8,737 nt of DNA from contig JALHTB010000103.1 of NCBI GenBank assembly GCA_022865625.1, positions 1-8,737 of the forward strand. The letters are read 5' to 3'. The notes under the pieces were generated by a model. That model was not told the DNA's origin, did not search any database, and was given only the letters and a program-made list of their open reading frames with translations. The position numbers and the translations under genes are program-made. This document shows positions 1 to 5,171 of this stretch, piece by piece. The stretch comes from Candidatus Bathyarchaeota archaeon (lineage in GTDB: Archaea; Thermoproteota; Bathyarchaeia; 40CM-2-53-6; FEN-987). Every line of letters starts with the position of its first letter. The stretch's first letter is position 1.

Positions 1-73
1 ACCCTGACTTGTCCCAATGATCCAGTCTCTTTCTATTCACTGACACATGTTGGTAGCTAGAACAGCGGAGCAT

Positions 74-559
74 TCATTCCGAAGAGCTAATCAACCTTCG
101 GATTGCCTCTGCAATTGTCCAGACATCGATTATGCCTTCCTGCTTTATTCTTCTGAAGTGGCGGTCATTCGTTACTAGCACTGCGCCGGCCTGGAGACAT
201 GTTGCGGCGTGTAGCACGTCTGCTGGGTCAGGCGTCTTGAGATAAGCCGTGCATATCCTCCGATAGTTCTTCGAGACTGAGACAATGGCGGTCTTGTTAA
301 GGAGAGCAGCAACGAGAGCCGCGGCAATTGGGGACTTTAGGAGCTCCGCGTAGCGCAGCGTCTCATATGTGAGGAGCTCGTTTCCAACGAGACTGATGCT
401 TGGATCTTCGATCATCCTAATGAGTAGCTTGAGCGTCCGTGTGCGCTTCCTCGGATTCTTTATGGCGGCGATGAAGACGTTGCTGTCAACGAAGAAGGTC
501 CGGATACTGGGTCTTGATCTTCTTGTTGACTTCTTCTCTGACTTTTCGAACAATGGCAT
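74..559 (-). CDS. vapC: VapC-family PIN-domain toxin (first vapBC locus)
   Basis: Probable Mg-dependent ribonuclease toxin, held inactive by the AbrB-type protein encoded just upstream. Counting from the ATG at 559 (161 aa), the four PIN acidic positions are visible: Asp25 in VDSNVF, Glu61 or Glu66 in NELLTYE, Asp114 in DPADVLHAA and Asp132 in TNDRHF. The first catalytic Asp usually lies within about 8 residues of a VapC start; here a basic, Ser/Arg-rich leader of about 24 residues precedes it. The start is constrained: the GAC codon for Asp25 overlaps the TGA stop of vapB, so translation must begin inside vapB. The ATG at 559 has AAGGA 5 nt upstream and gives a 74-nt overlap; the TTG at 553 or the upstream start at 610 are alternatives. 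Family assignment is firm, the start uncertain. RNA target unknown. Confidence 0.88.
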   Translation of the reverse strand: MPLFEKSEKKSTRRSRPSIRTFFVDSNVFIAAIKNPRKRTRTLKLLIRMIEDPSISLVGNELLTYETLRYAELLKSPIAAALVAALLNKTAIVSVSKNYRRICTAYLKTPDPADVLHAATCLQAGAVLVTNDRHFRRIKQEGIIDVWTIAEAIRRLISSSE

Positions 560-752
560 CGATGTCCTTTCCAGCGAGCTCCCTCTCAAGTCTACGTGCA
601 ATCTCGTCAACCTCGAGTTTTTGGAGCATCAGTTGACCCTCGCCCCGCTCCACGAGCAGGAACCGCGTCCTCCCCTTGATTCCCAGCGCCTGGCGCACGG
701 TCTTCGGGATCACTATCCTTCCTGACGCGTCACTTTCGACGACCTGTGCCAT
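486..752 (-). CDS. vapB: VapB antitoxin, AbrB/SpoVT family (first vapBC locus)
   Basis: An 88-aa antitoxin and probable DNA-binding autorepressor. The N-terminal swapped-hairpin AbrB fold covers about residues 1-46, with the signature SGRIVIPKTVRQALGI. The C-terminal half (about 50-88) is charged and helical (EIARRLERELAGKDID), as expected for the segment that wraps the toxin. I chose the ATG at 752, immediately before the family N-terminus MAQVVES; the open frame reaches 788, but those extra residues do not resemble the family. GGTGG lies 3 nt upstream of the ATG. TTATTTG near 789-795 or TATTTTGG near 774-783 could be its TATA box. The toxin gene begins inside this gene. Confidence 0.88.
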   Translation of the reverse strand: MAQVVESDASGRIVIPKTVRQALGIKGRTRFLLVERGEGQLMLQKLEVDEIARRLERELAGKDIDAIVRKVREEVNKKIKTQYPDLLR

Positions 753-1060
753 TTTACCACCAGCCAGAGCTATGCCAAAATACCACAAATAACCTTTTCT
801 CTTCCCTCGCGATTCAGCCCATGAATGCCTCGCGCAACGACACTCTCACGGTCTTCCCTAGCCGAACACTTGGGAGTCCCGTCCGGGGCGCACACGAGAA
901 TAGAACTCGTTCGATTGACAGAATGACCCGCTCCCTCTCTTGACATCCCCAACCTAGACCTATTCTTCCTTTAGCTTCCAAGGCTCCCCGAGGTAAACTT
1001 CGGGCCATGAAACCAGAGTCCGGAAGTTACAGAATATAGGCTTGCTTGAGTCGTGAGATC
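753..1060. other. Intergenic spacer between the two vapBC operons
   Basis: About 308 bases without a credible gene. The short open frames here are low-complexity, lack family motifs and have no ribosome-binding site. The right part carries a small hairpin (CCCGA/TCGGG around 986-1004). The left part (about 770-800) is the likely promoter of the first vapB. A tRNA-like stem near 895-911 was considered and rejected. Confidence 0.6.
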
Positions 1061-1450
1061 CTAGACCCAGCGCGTTCTAACCTTCAGCCTCTTGATGTGC
1101 TCATCGTCTGTCAGGCAGGTGAGCTTGCGAAGGATAGCAGTGGCCCCTATGATGGCGTCGGCAAGTGGGAAGTCCCGTCCCTGCGCGACCTTAATCTCAG
1201 CAGCCTCAGCCGCGATATCGGAATCGACATCTATTATCTCAAAGTCCCGTTCGATCGTGGCTTTCCTCATCCTGGCCACTTCGCGTCCTTCTTCTTCGAG
1301 GCTTACTCGGTAGACTTCATGAATAGTGATCGCAGAGGCGAAGCGGCGTTTCTGTCTCTCAAGCTCTGAGACCAGTCGTCTTCTGAGGGATAGTTCCTTC
1401 GCTGTGTACAGTCTGAGAAAAAACCGTGTATCATAAAGGATGTCAGGCAT
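1061..1450 (-). CDS. vapC: VapC-family PIN-domain toxin (second vapBC locus)
   Basis: A 129-aa probable endoribonuclease toxin of normal VapC length. The PIN acidic residues are Asp7 (ILYDTRFF), Glu45 (TIHEVYRV), Asp98 (LADAIIGATA) and Asp115 or Asp116 (CLTDDEHIKRL), which would bind the catalytic metal. The ATG at 1450 lies inside the last codons of its antitoxin gene. The two genes share 8 nt (ATGCCTGA), the classic coupling of antitoxin and toxin translation. The sequence differs from the VapC at 74-559 in all but the catalytic motifs, so the two loci are not a recent duplication. Its substrate cannot be predicted from sequence. Confidence 0.9.
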   Translation of the reverse strand: MPDILYDTRFFLRLYTAKELSLRRRLVSELERQKRRFASAITIHEVYRVSLEEEGREVARMRKATIERDFEIIDVDSDIAAEAAEIKVAQGRDFPLADAIIGATAILRKLTCLTDDEHIKRLKVRTRWV

Positions 1451-1664
1451 CTTCTCGCCTGATCTCGTCGAGGCGTCTTCTTAGCTGATCATATGCTCTG
1501 CTACTCGTCCCAACGAGGTCCGAGGTAGACGCGGCCTTCTTGAACAGAACGCCGTCGCCGGTGTCGATAACGTCGAGCCTCGTGCCTTCCGCCAGGCGAT
1601 ACTTCTCCCTCAACGTCTGGGGAATCGTCGTCTGGCCCTTCCGCGTGACCACAACCGTTGTCAA
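1443..1664 (-). CDS. vapB: VapB antitoxin, AbrB family (second vapBC locus)
   Basis: A 73-aa AbrB-type antitoxin. Residues 1-45 carry the fold signature (VTRKGQTTIPQTLREKY, then GTRLDVIDTGDGVLF), and the tail is charged and helical (DQLRRRLDEIRREDA). The start is TTG at 1664: GTGA at 1671-1674 sits 6 nt upstream, and the protein then begins directly with the family N-terminus TTVVVTRKGQ. No ATG is available nearby. A TTATT box near 1695-1699 is a candidate TATA element, and two direct repeats just upstream (1699-1733) are a candidate operator. The gene overlaps its toxin gene by 8 nt. Confidence 0.88.
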   Translation of the reverse strand: MTTVVVTRKGQTTIPQTLREKYRLAEGTRLDVIDTGDGVLFKKAASTSDLVGTSSRAYDQLRRRLDEIRREDA

Positions 1665-1698
1665 TTTCGCTCACACAGAAGAGAGGAGAGGTAGCAAT

Positions 1699-1733
1699 AA
1701 GAACTGCGGTACTACCAAGAACGCGGTACTACT
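1699..1733. promoter_or_regulatory. Tandem direct repeat, candidate VapB operator
   Basis: Two adjacent copies of an 18/17-nt unit: AAGAACTGCGGTACTACC (1699-1716) and AAGAACGCGGTACTACT (1717-1733). They differ by one inserted T and the last base. Each contains GGTAcTAC, close to a dyad. The pair lies about 35-70 nt upstream of the second vapB start, next to the possible TATA box. That is where a VapB-VapC complex would bind to repress its own operon. The repeat is seen directly; the operator role is inferred. Confidence 0.5.
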
Positions 1734-1938
1734 GCGTCCCTGTCAGGTCATCCGCGGGGCCGCCACCTCAACTCTGAATGACCCCGTTCTCACAGGCAAT
1801 CTGGGAAGTTCCCATTTGGGGTCGGGGTTTTCTGCAAGCTCTACGCTACCTGAAATGGTCCTCTCGCGACCGAATGAGGCCGCGAATTACTTCATCAGCG
1901 GCGCCGAACCTTGAGAGTTTCCCGGCAGATTGGGTGAT

Positions 1939-2246
1939 TTGATTCTCTCCTCGACTGAAGTCGGGAGATTCATGCTTCCACTCCGATCCTCTTCGCTTGG
2001 GTGGGCATTCCGTTGTTGCGGTTCCACCTGCATCCATCCCAGTGTAGAAGCATAGGCTAAGCCATCGGCCTGACAGCATGCCCGCCGCAGCGGGCCGCCA
2101 TATTCATGTCGCCTGTTCCCTGAACCTCTCCGCCGCTTTCTTCGAGTGGGCGCCCGTATTCGGGTCTTCAGGCATCCCACTCACATCTGGAGTCTACTAG
2201 CCCATGTGGGCGTGTATGATTCGACTCCAAACAGTCCGATCGCGGA
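1939..2246 (-). ncRNA. Candidate omega-RNA-like structured RNA, copy A
   Basis: Helices that can form on the minus-strand transcript: GAGTGGG/CCCACTC (2144-2150 with 2176-2182) with an inner CCCG/CGGG stem; GGAGTC/GACTCC (2189-2194 with 2223-2228) enclosing GCCC/GGGC (2200-2203 with 2208-2211); GCCCGC/GCGGGC (2085-2101 region); GTCCG/CGGAC near 2233-2246; and the right-end hairpin. The first two structures recur in copy B with different bases but preserved pairing. In IS200/IS605 elements the tnpB 3' end and right end encode the omega-RNA, with the guide just beyond the right end. By analogy the guide would start below 1939. No promoter was identified and expression is inferred. Confidence 0.55.
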
Positions 2247-2313
2247 CAAGAGCATTAAACTCGTCAACTTGCTCGCTTACTCCACGACCAGAAGTCGGGG
2301 GTTTGCGCTCGCC
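1939..2313 (-). mobile_element. Non-autonomous IS200/IS605-like element, copy A
   Basis: A 375-bp element with its left end at the high coordinate. The right end reads, on the minus strand, GAAT, then a CGACT/AGTCG hairpin, then TCAA at 1942-1939. This is the guide-hairpin-cleavage-site order known from the IS608 right end. The left end (2270-2313) has a second hairpin, CGAC/GTCG. No TnpA transposase is present. Just inside the right end, one frame resembles a TnpB C-terminal tail (HWDGCRWNRNNG, stop TGA after GVEA), broken by a TAG a few codons upstream. Copy B at 3341-3712 is about 93% identical over the 140 bp next to the right end, including 73 identical bases (1985-2057). No gene is seen in the flanking 1734-1938. 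The left boundary is uncertain by a few bases. Confidence 0.7.
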
Positions 2314-2530
2314 TCATTTCTATCAGAAGAAGCTTGTGGGACGACGTGGCCAACAGAAGGCTGGATGTAGACTTGATTCTCCTTCTGGGAGACCTCACGT
2401 TTACACCGGCTTTCGATTCTTCCAATACATCCGAGCGCACTAGAAACGACTGAGCCGCAAGGGTTGAAGAAAGACGAATAGGATACCTTACGGCTTCTTC
2501 CGCCACGCACTCGCGCAGAAATCCATCCAA
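2264..2530 (-). pseudogene. Doubtful open frame cut by element A
   Basis: An 88-codon frame starting with TTG at 2530, running leftwards and ending inside the left end of element A, so its last 15-20 codons come from the element. The N-terminal part (MDGFLRECVAEEA) could be a charged helix; the rest is Ser/Arg-rich with no recognisable domain. The TTG lies about 25 nt from an AT-rich stretch (2551-2574) that could also promote leftwards. It may be the remains of a small gene interrupted by the element, or chance. Otherwise nothing is seen in 2314-2550. Confidence 0.15.
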
Positions 2531-2550
2531 CTCGGAACGCTTGGAGGCGG

Positions 2551-2574
2551 TTAAACTTTATTAACTTATTTAAC
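2551..2574 (+). promoter_or_regulatory. AT-rich archaeal promoter of the RHH/protease pair
   Basis: The stretch TTAAACTTTATTAACTTATT and the following TAA form the most AT-rich block in this region. The TTATTTAA box (2566-2573) is centred about 25 nt before the TTG at 2595, the normal archaeal distance from TATA box to transcript start. Transcription would begin at or next to the start codon, giving a leaderless mRNA, which fits the lack of a Shine-Dalgarno sequence. The block is nearly symmetric in composition and could also serve the minus strand. Confidence 0.55.
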
Positions 2575-2594
2575 CTCTCTTTTTTCGAGAAACC

Positions 2595-2954
2595 TTGTCT
2601 GATGTATTGCTGAAGAAGGTCGACCGCAAGTTGTACTCACGTCTGAAGGCTGAGGCCGCGATGCGAGGGAAAACAGTTGGCCAGGTATTCAATGAGGCGG
2701 TAAGGGTGTGGCTCACGGTTCAACAGAGCAGGGACATCGAGAGCGAGCGCAATGTTGAAGCCTACTTGGAGATCAAAGAGGAACTGCTGAAGCATCCAGG
2801 AGAGTATTTCGTGATCGCGAAGGGAACCTTTCTCGGACGTTTTCCAACCCTGGGTGATGCCTTCAAGCGAATGAAAGACAACAGTACAACGAGAGGTTTC
2901 GTGATAAGATCTCAGGCTTCGGGTGAATGGCTTGGCGGATCAATTGAACATTAG
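2595..2954 (+). CDS. Ribbon-helix-helix protein with DUF5678-like C-terminal domain
   Basis: A 119-aa protein in two parts. Residues 1-42 look like a ribbon-helix-helix DNA-binding unit: a short strand (DVLLKKV), then helices (RKLYSRLKAEAAMRGK, TVGQVFNEAVRVWL), as in CopG/Arc-type antitoxins and repressors. After a charged linker (45-66), residues 68-107 (HPGEYFVIAKGTFLGRFPTLGDAF) resemble the small DUF5678-type domain found in archaea. The start is TTG at 2595, positioned for a leaderless transcript from the box at 2566-2573; the TTG at 2607 is an alternative. The stop lies inside the next gene, so the two are probably co-translated. The likely role is a DNA-binding regulator of its own operon; the ligand or partner of the C-terminal domain is unknown. 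Confidence 0.82.
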   Translation: MSDVLLKKVDRKLYSRLKAEAAMRGKTVGQVFNEAVRVWLTVQQSRDIESERNVEAYLEIKEELLKHPGEYFVIAKGTFLGRFPTLGDAFKRMKDNSTTRGFVIRSQASGEWLGGSIEH

Positions 2955-3360
2955 GGACTGTTTCGAAGCTGGAGACTGGGGCTACGTTATAGAAGCCAGC
3001 ATACTCAACCCTCTGCATGATTTGCGATTCCCTGAAACTGGCAAGCTGCTCCTAAGGGTCGACACCGGATTTAGCGGCCCGATCGTGGTGACAGGTGATG
3101 TCTTCGAGTTCCTCAGACTTCCGGATATCGAAGTTCCAGAGGACATTCGACCTACCTACCGGACGCTGGCCGGCGCAATGACAATGAGATCAGCGATGGC
3201 CATCGTAGAGGCGGACAGCAAACAGGTCGAGACCGACATCCTCACACCTCTTCAAGGCCCCGGCAAGCTGCTGATCGGTTGCCAAGTCCTCAAAGAATTG
3301 GAACTAGCGCTCCTGGAAAAGAAGACATGCTTCGTGAGTATTGACTCCCTCGTCGACTAA
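2932..3360 (+). CDS. Clan AA (retropepsin-like) aspartic protease, small archaeal type
   Basis: A 142-aa single-domain aspartic-protease-like protein. The catalytic motif is LRVDTGFSG (Asp44-Thr45-Gly46), and the second hallmark, hydrophobic-hydrophobic-Gly, is LLIG at 113-116. One domain means it would have to dimerise, as retropepsins do. The start is TTG at 2932, because GGGTGA (2921-2926) lies 5 nt upstream; the GTG at 2923 falls within that site. It overlaps the RHH gene by 23 nt. No signal peptide or membrane segment is seen, so it is probably cytoplasmic. The last six residues (IDSLVD) and the TAA stop lie in the right end of element B, so the original C-terminus was replaced. The substrate is unknown; the RHH partner is an obvious candidate. 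Confidence 0.82.
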   Translation: MADQLNIRDCFEAGDWGYVIEASILNPLHDLRFPETGKLLLRVDTGFSGPIVVTGDVFEFLRLPDIEVPEDIRPTYRTLAGAMTMRSAMAIVEADSKQVETDILTPLQGPGKLLIGCQVLKELELALLEKKTCFVSIDSLVD

Positions 3361-3632
3361 AAGTCGCGGGGATTCATGCTTCCACACTGATCCTCTTCGC
3401 TTGGGTGGGCATTCCGTTGTTGCGGTTCCACCTGCATCCATCCCAGTGTAGAAGCATAGGCCAAACCATTGGCCTGACAGCGTACCCGCCGCAGCGAGCA
3501 GCCATATTCACGACACAATCTCTTACTCGAACCTGCTCCGCCTATTTTCGGTTGAGAGTCTTATTCGAGGCTTCGGACATCTCAACCACATCTGAGCCTA
3601 CTGTCCCTTCCGGGATTGTCTCATTCGGCCCA
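3341..3632 (-). ncRNA. Candidate omega-RNA-like structured RNA, copy B
   Basis: Counterpart of the copy A structure. The helices are GGTTGAG/CTCAACC (3550-3556 with 3581-3587), TGAGCC/GGCCCA (3593-3598 with 3627-3632, one A-C mismatch) and an inner TCCC/GGGA (3604-3607 with 3612-3615). Loop and spacer lengths match copy A almost exactly, while six base pairs have changed on both sides. The part nearest the right end is almost identical between copies. A guide reading out of the right end would match the antisense of the protease gene's 3' end. Confidence 0.55.
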
Positions 3633-3712
3633 GCAGATCCGGTGTGTGTCAGACGTTTAAGCTGCAAGGGCTCGCTTACTCCACGACCAGAAGTCGGGAG
3701 CTTGCGCTCGCC
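3341..3712 (-). mobile_element. Non-autonomous IS200/IS605-like element, copy B
   Basis: A 372-bp element, same orientation and architecture as copy A. The minus-strand right end is GAAT, a CGACT/AGTCG hairpin, then TCAA at 3344-3341. The left end (3670-3712) repeats the CGAC/GTCG hairpin and the flanking TTGCGCTCGCC. The decayed TnpB-like tail is longer here, open from about NMAARCGG through HWDGCRWNRNNG to a TGA after SVEA, with no internal TAG. Further upstream that frame is closed by a stop, so no functional TnpB is made. The element inserted at the 3' end of the aspartic protease gene. No gene is seen between it and the mce stop at 3787. Confidence 0.7.
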
Positions 3713-3786
3713 CAGTTATGGTCAACGCTATTGGCAGACCAGCACCAAGTCGCCCAGTGCGGTCGTAGACACGATCGTAGTGCAGC

Positions 3787-4185
3787 CTATTCTTGGCAGA
3801 GTTCCACTAGCGCGCCTCTGGTCGACTTCGGGTGAAGAAAGGCGATCAGCTGGCCCTCTGCTCCGGTTCGCGGTTCCCGGTCGATGGCTGTGGCTCCCGC
3901 CTTCTGGGCGGCATCCAGTGCTGCTCGTATGTCATCAACAGCCAATGCCACGTGATGCATTCCTTCGCCTCGCTTGGACAGGAAACCTGCCACGCTGCTT
4001 GCTGGATCAGTCGGCTCGAAGAGTTCTATTGAGCTCTCGCCCAGCTTGAAACTTGCCGCTCGGATCTTCTGGTCTTTGACCTCTTTGACGAAGGTTGGCT
4101 CAAGACCAAGCACTGACTTGTAGGTCTTCAACGCCTCATCAAGATTCGACACAGCTATCCCGATATGATGAATGCCTTTGATCAC
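3787..4185 (-). CDS. mce: Methylmalonyl-CoA epimerase
   Basis: Interconverts (R)- and (S)-methylmalonyl-CoA, linking propionyl-CoA or succinyl-CoA metabolism to methylmalonyl-CoA mutase. It is a 132-aa protein of the vicinal-oxygen-chelate fold with two beta-alpha-beta-beta-beta modules (about 3-60 and 74-131). Metal ligands expected from the family are present: His7 (IHHIGIAV), Glu54 (IELFEP), His78 (GMHHVALAVDD) and Glu128 (GALVELCQE). I chose the GTG at 4185: GGTGA at 4191-4195 lies exactly 5 nt upstream, and the protein then begins with the family N-terminus MIKGIHH. The frame is open to 4284, but those residues do not fit the family. AATATGG near 4219-4225 may be its TATA box. The mutase is not in this window. 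Confidence 0.92.
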   Translation of the reverse strand: MIKGIHHIGIAVSNLDEALKTYKSVLGLEPTFVKEVKDQKIRAASFKLGESSIELFEPTDPASSVAGFLSKRGEGMHHVALAVDDIRAALDAAQKAGATAIDREPRTGAEGQLIAFLHPKSTRGALVELCQE

Positions 4186-4273
4186 ATCACTCACCGCGAA
4201 CACGAATGAGTCTAGTATCCATATTACGTTTCTGCAGGCAGACTGTGTCAGATCAACTGTACAGACCCGGATA

Positions 4274-4747
4274 TCATTCGCCAATCAGAATGACGGCCGC
4301 GACTGCCAGAGCCATTCCCGCCAAGACACGGGTGGAAAACGTCTCCTTGAAGACTATGCTGCTGGCTACTGCAGTAGTCAGGACTCCGAGGGCGGTAAGC
4401 AGGCCGGTCAGCCGACCCAGTCCCGTTACAGACAGAGGCACACCTATCAAGAATCGCGAGACCGCCATCATGATCAAAGCCAAGAAGATTATCGGAGAGA
4501 ACAGGTACCTGGCCGCGAAGCCGTTATCGCGCAGACTATACCCGCTATAGAAGAACAGAATGACGCTGAAAACCACGAGCCCGGCAAACACAAGTGTAGT
4601 AGTCGACATCCTGATCTCGAGAAGTCGCCGAAAGTCAATAGTCCCCAGTTCGTTTGTGCCGAACTTGAACAAAACACCCCCGATCGTCCCTAGCAAGACT
4701 ATGACGACCACTGCAACCCAAAACGTGACATCCAATCTCCTAACCAT
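4274..4747 (-). CDS. Half-size EamA/DMT-like membrane protein
   Basis: A 157-aa integral membrane protein with about five predicted helices: roughly residues 9-29, 48-70, 82-103, 112-132 and 139-156. The end (VFKETFSTRVLAGMALAVAAVILIGE) matches the closing helices of EamA/drug-metabolite-transporter domains. Typical family members have ten helices in two repeats; this carries one repeat, so it would have to dimerise like small multidrug resistance proteins. The substrate is unknown. The start is set at the ATG at 4747, just before the basic MVRR lead-in to the first helix. A TTG at 4825 or one near 4778 would add a polar leader that looks non-native. No strong ribosome-binding site or separate TATA box is seen, so readthrough from the upstream membrane gene is possible. 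Confidence 0.72.
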   Translation of the reverse strand: MVRRLDVTFWVAVVVIVLLGTIGGVLFKFGTNELGTIDFRRLLEIRMSTTTLVFAGLVVFSVILFFYSGYSLRDNGFAARYLFSPIIFLALIMMAVSRFLIGVPLSVTGLGRLTGLLTALGVLTTAVASSIVFKETFSTRVLAGMALAVAAVILIGE

Positions 4748-4849
4748 CCGCTTCGTCTTCCTGATTCCAGCAGTCAATGAATGTAGGTAGTTAGGTCTAT
4801 CGTGGCCTGTGGTGCCAACGGGCAAGAGAATGTGGCTGTGCCTTTTCCT

Positions 4850-5113
4850 TCAGCTCTTCTGTTCGGTCTTGATCTCCGGAGGCACTTCAGGCTCCAATGG
4901 AACTGGCGGAGGAGTCGTCATCATTGTCCACCCGATCCACATGGAGATCACGAGGACGGCAAGCACGAAGAGAAGCACGGGCAGACCCACAGCCCATTCG
5001 TGGAGCCATTGCGGCAAAGAGAGAACTTGGGGGAAGAAGGCAATCAAGTACCCTATGGCGATGATTAGCGAGATCACGAAGATAGCGCCACCGTACAGTT
5101 GATCACGGCTCAT
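4850..5113 (-). CDS. Small two-helix membrane protein of unknown function
   Basis: An 87-aa protein, not assigned to a characterised family. Two hydrophobic helices are clear (about residues 9-28 and 43-64), joined by a short loop with tryptophans (QWLHEW). A proline/acid-rich tail follows (TTPPPVPLEPEVPPE) and is probably cytoplasmic. The conserved-looking WIGWTMMTTPPP junction resembles small hypothetical proteins I associate with TACK archaea, but that is memory rather than proof. The start is well supported: ATG at 5113 with GTGA (5120-5123) 6 nt upstream and a good TATA box at 5153-5161. It lies between thrS and the EamA-like gene on the same strand. Confidence 0.75.
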   Translation of the reverse strand: MSRDQLYGGAIFVISLIIAIGYLIAFFPQVLSLPQWLHEWAVGLPVLLFVLAVLVISMWIGWTMMTTPPPVPLEPEVPPEIKTEQKS

Positions 5114-5152
5114 GGGAAATCACTACACGATTGTCCTCATCTCTACTAGAGG

Positions 5153-5161
5153 ATATAAAAT
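5153..5161 (-). promoter_or_regulatory. TATA box of the small membrane protein gene
   Basis: On the minus strand the sequence reads ATTTTATATCC, a near-consensus archaeal TATA box. A transcript start about 25 nt downstream falls near 5131, leaving a short leader of about 17 nt that still holds the GTGA ribosome-binding site. It lies 10 nt past the thrS stop, so this gene has its own promoter rather than depending on thrS. Confidence 0.6.
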
Positions 5162-5171
5162 GTTGCCAGGG

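Noticed and set aside
369..725. Plus-strand frame of 118 codons
   Set aside because: Antisense to the first vapB and vapC, which have full family signatures on the other strand.
895..911. tRNA-like anticodon arm (ACGAG/CTCGT with a 7-nt loop)
   Set aside because: On the plus strand the base before the anticodon is not T; on the minus strand the base after it is a pyrimidine. No matching T arm or acceptor stem is found at the right distance.
814..1008. Short minus-strand frames in the spacer between the vapBC operons
   Set aside because: They are under 65 codons, overlap each other in different frames, carry no motif and lack ribosome-binding sites.
1887..2180. Minus-strand frame of 97 codons across element A
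   Set aside because: It runs in a different frame from the TnpB-like tail and crosses the right-end hairpin into flanking DNA; a by-product of the conserved RNA-coding segment.
1939..3712. Repeated blocks as a CRISPR array
   Set aside because: There are only two copies about 1.4 kb apart with genes between them, hairpin termini and diverged interiors. This is a dispersed element, not an array.
3405..4049. Plus-strand open frame of 214 codons
   Set aside because: It lies antisense to most of element B and to the 3' half of mce, starts in the element's conserved repeat, and has no domain-like sequence or ribosome-binding site.
4172..4693. Plus-strand open frame of 173 codons
   Set aside because: Antisense to the EamA-like gene. 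The product is Gln/Arg/Ser-rich and repetitive in composition, typical of the reverse strand of a hydrophobic membrane-protein gene.
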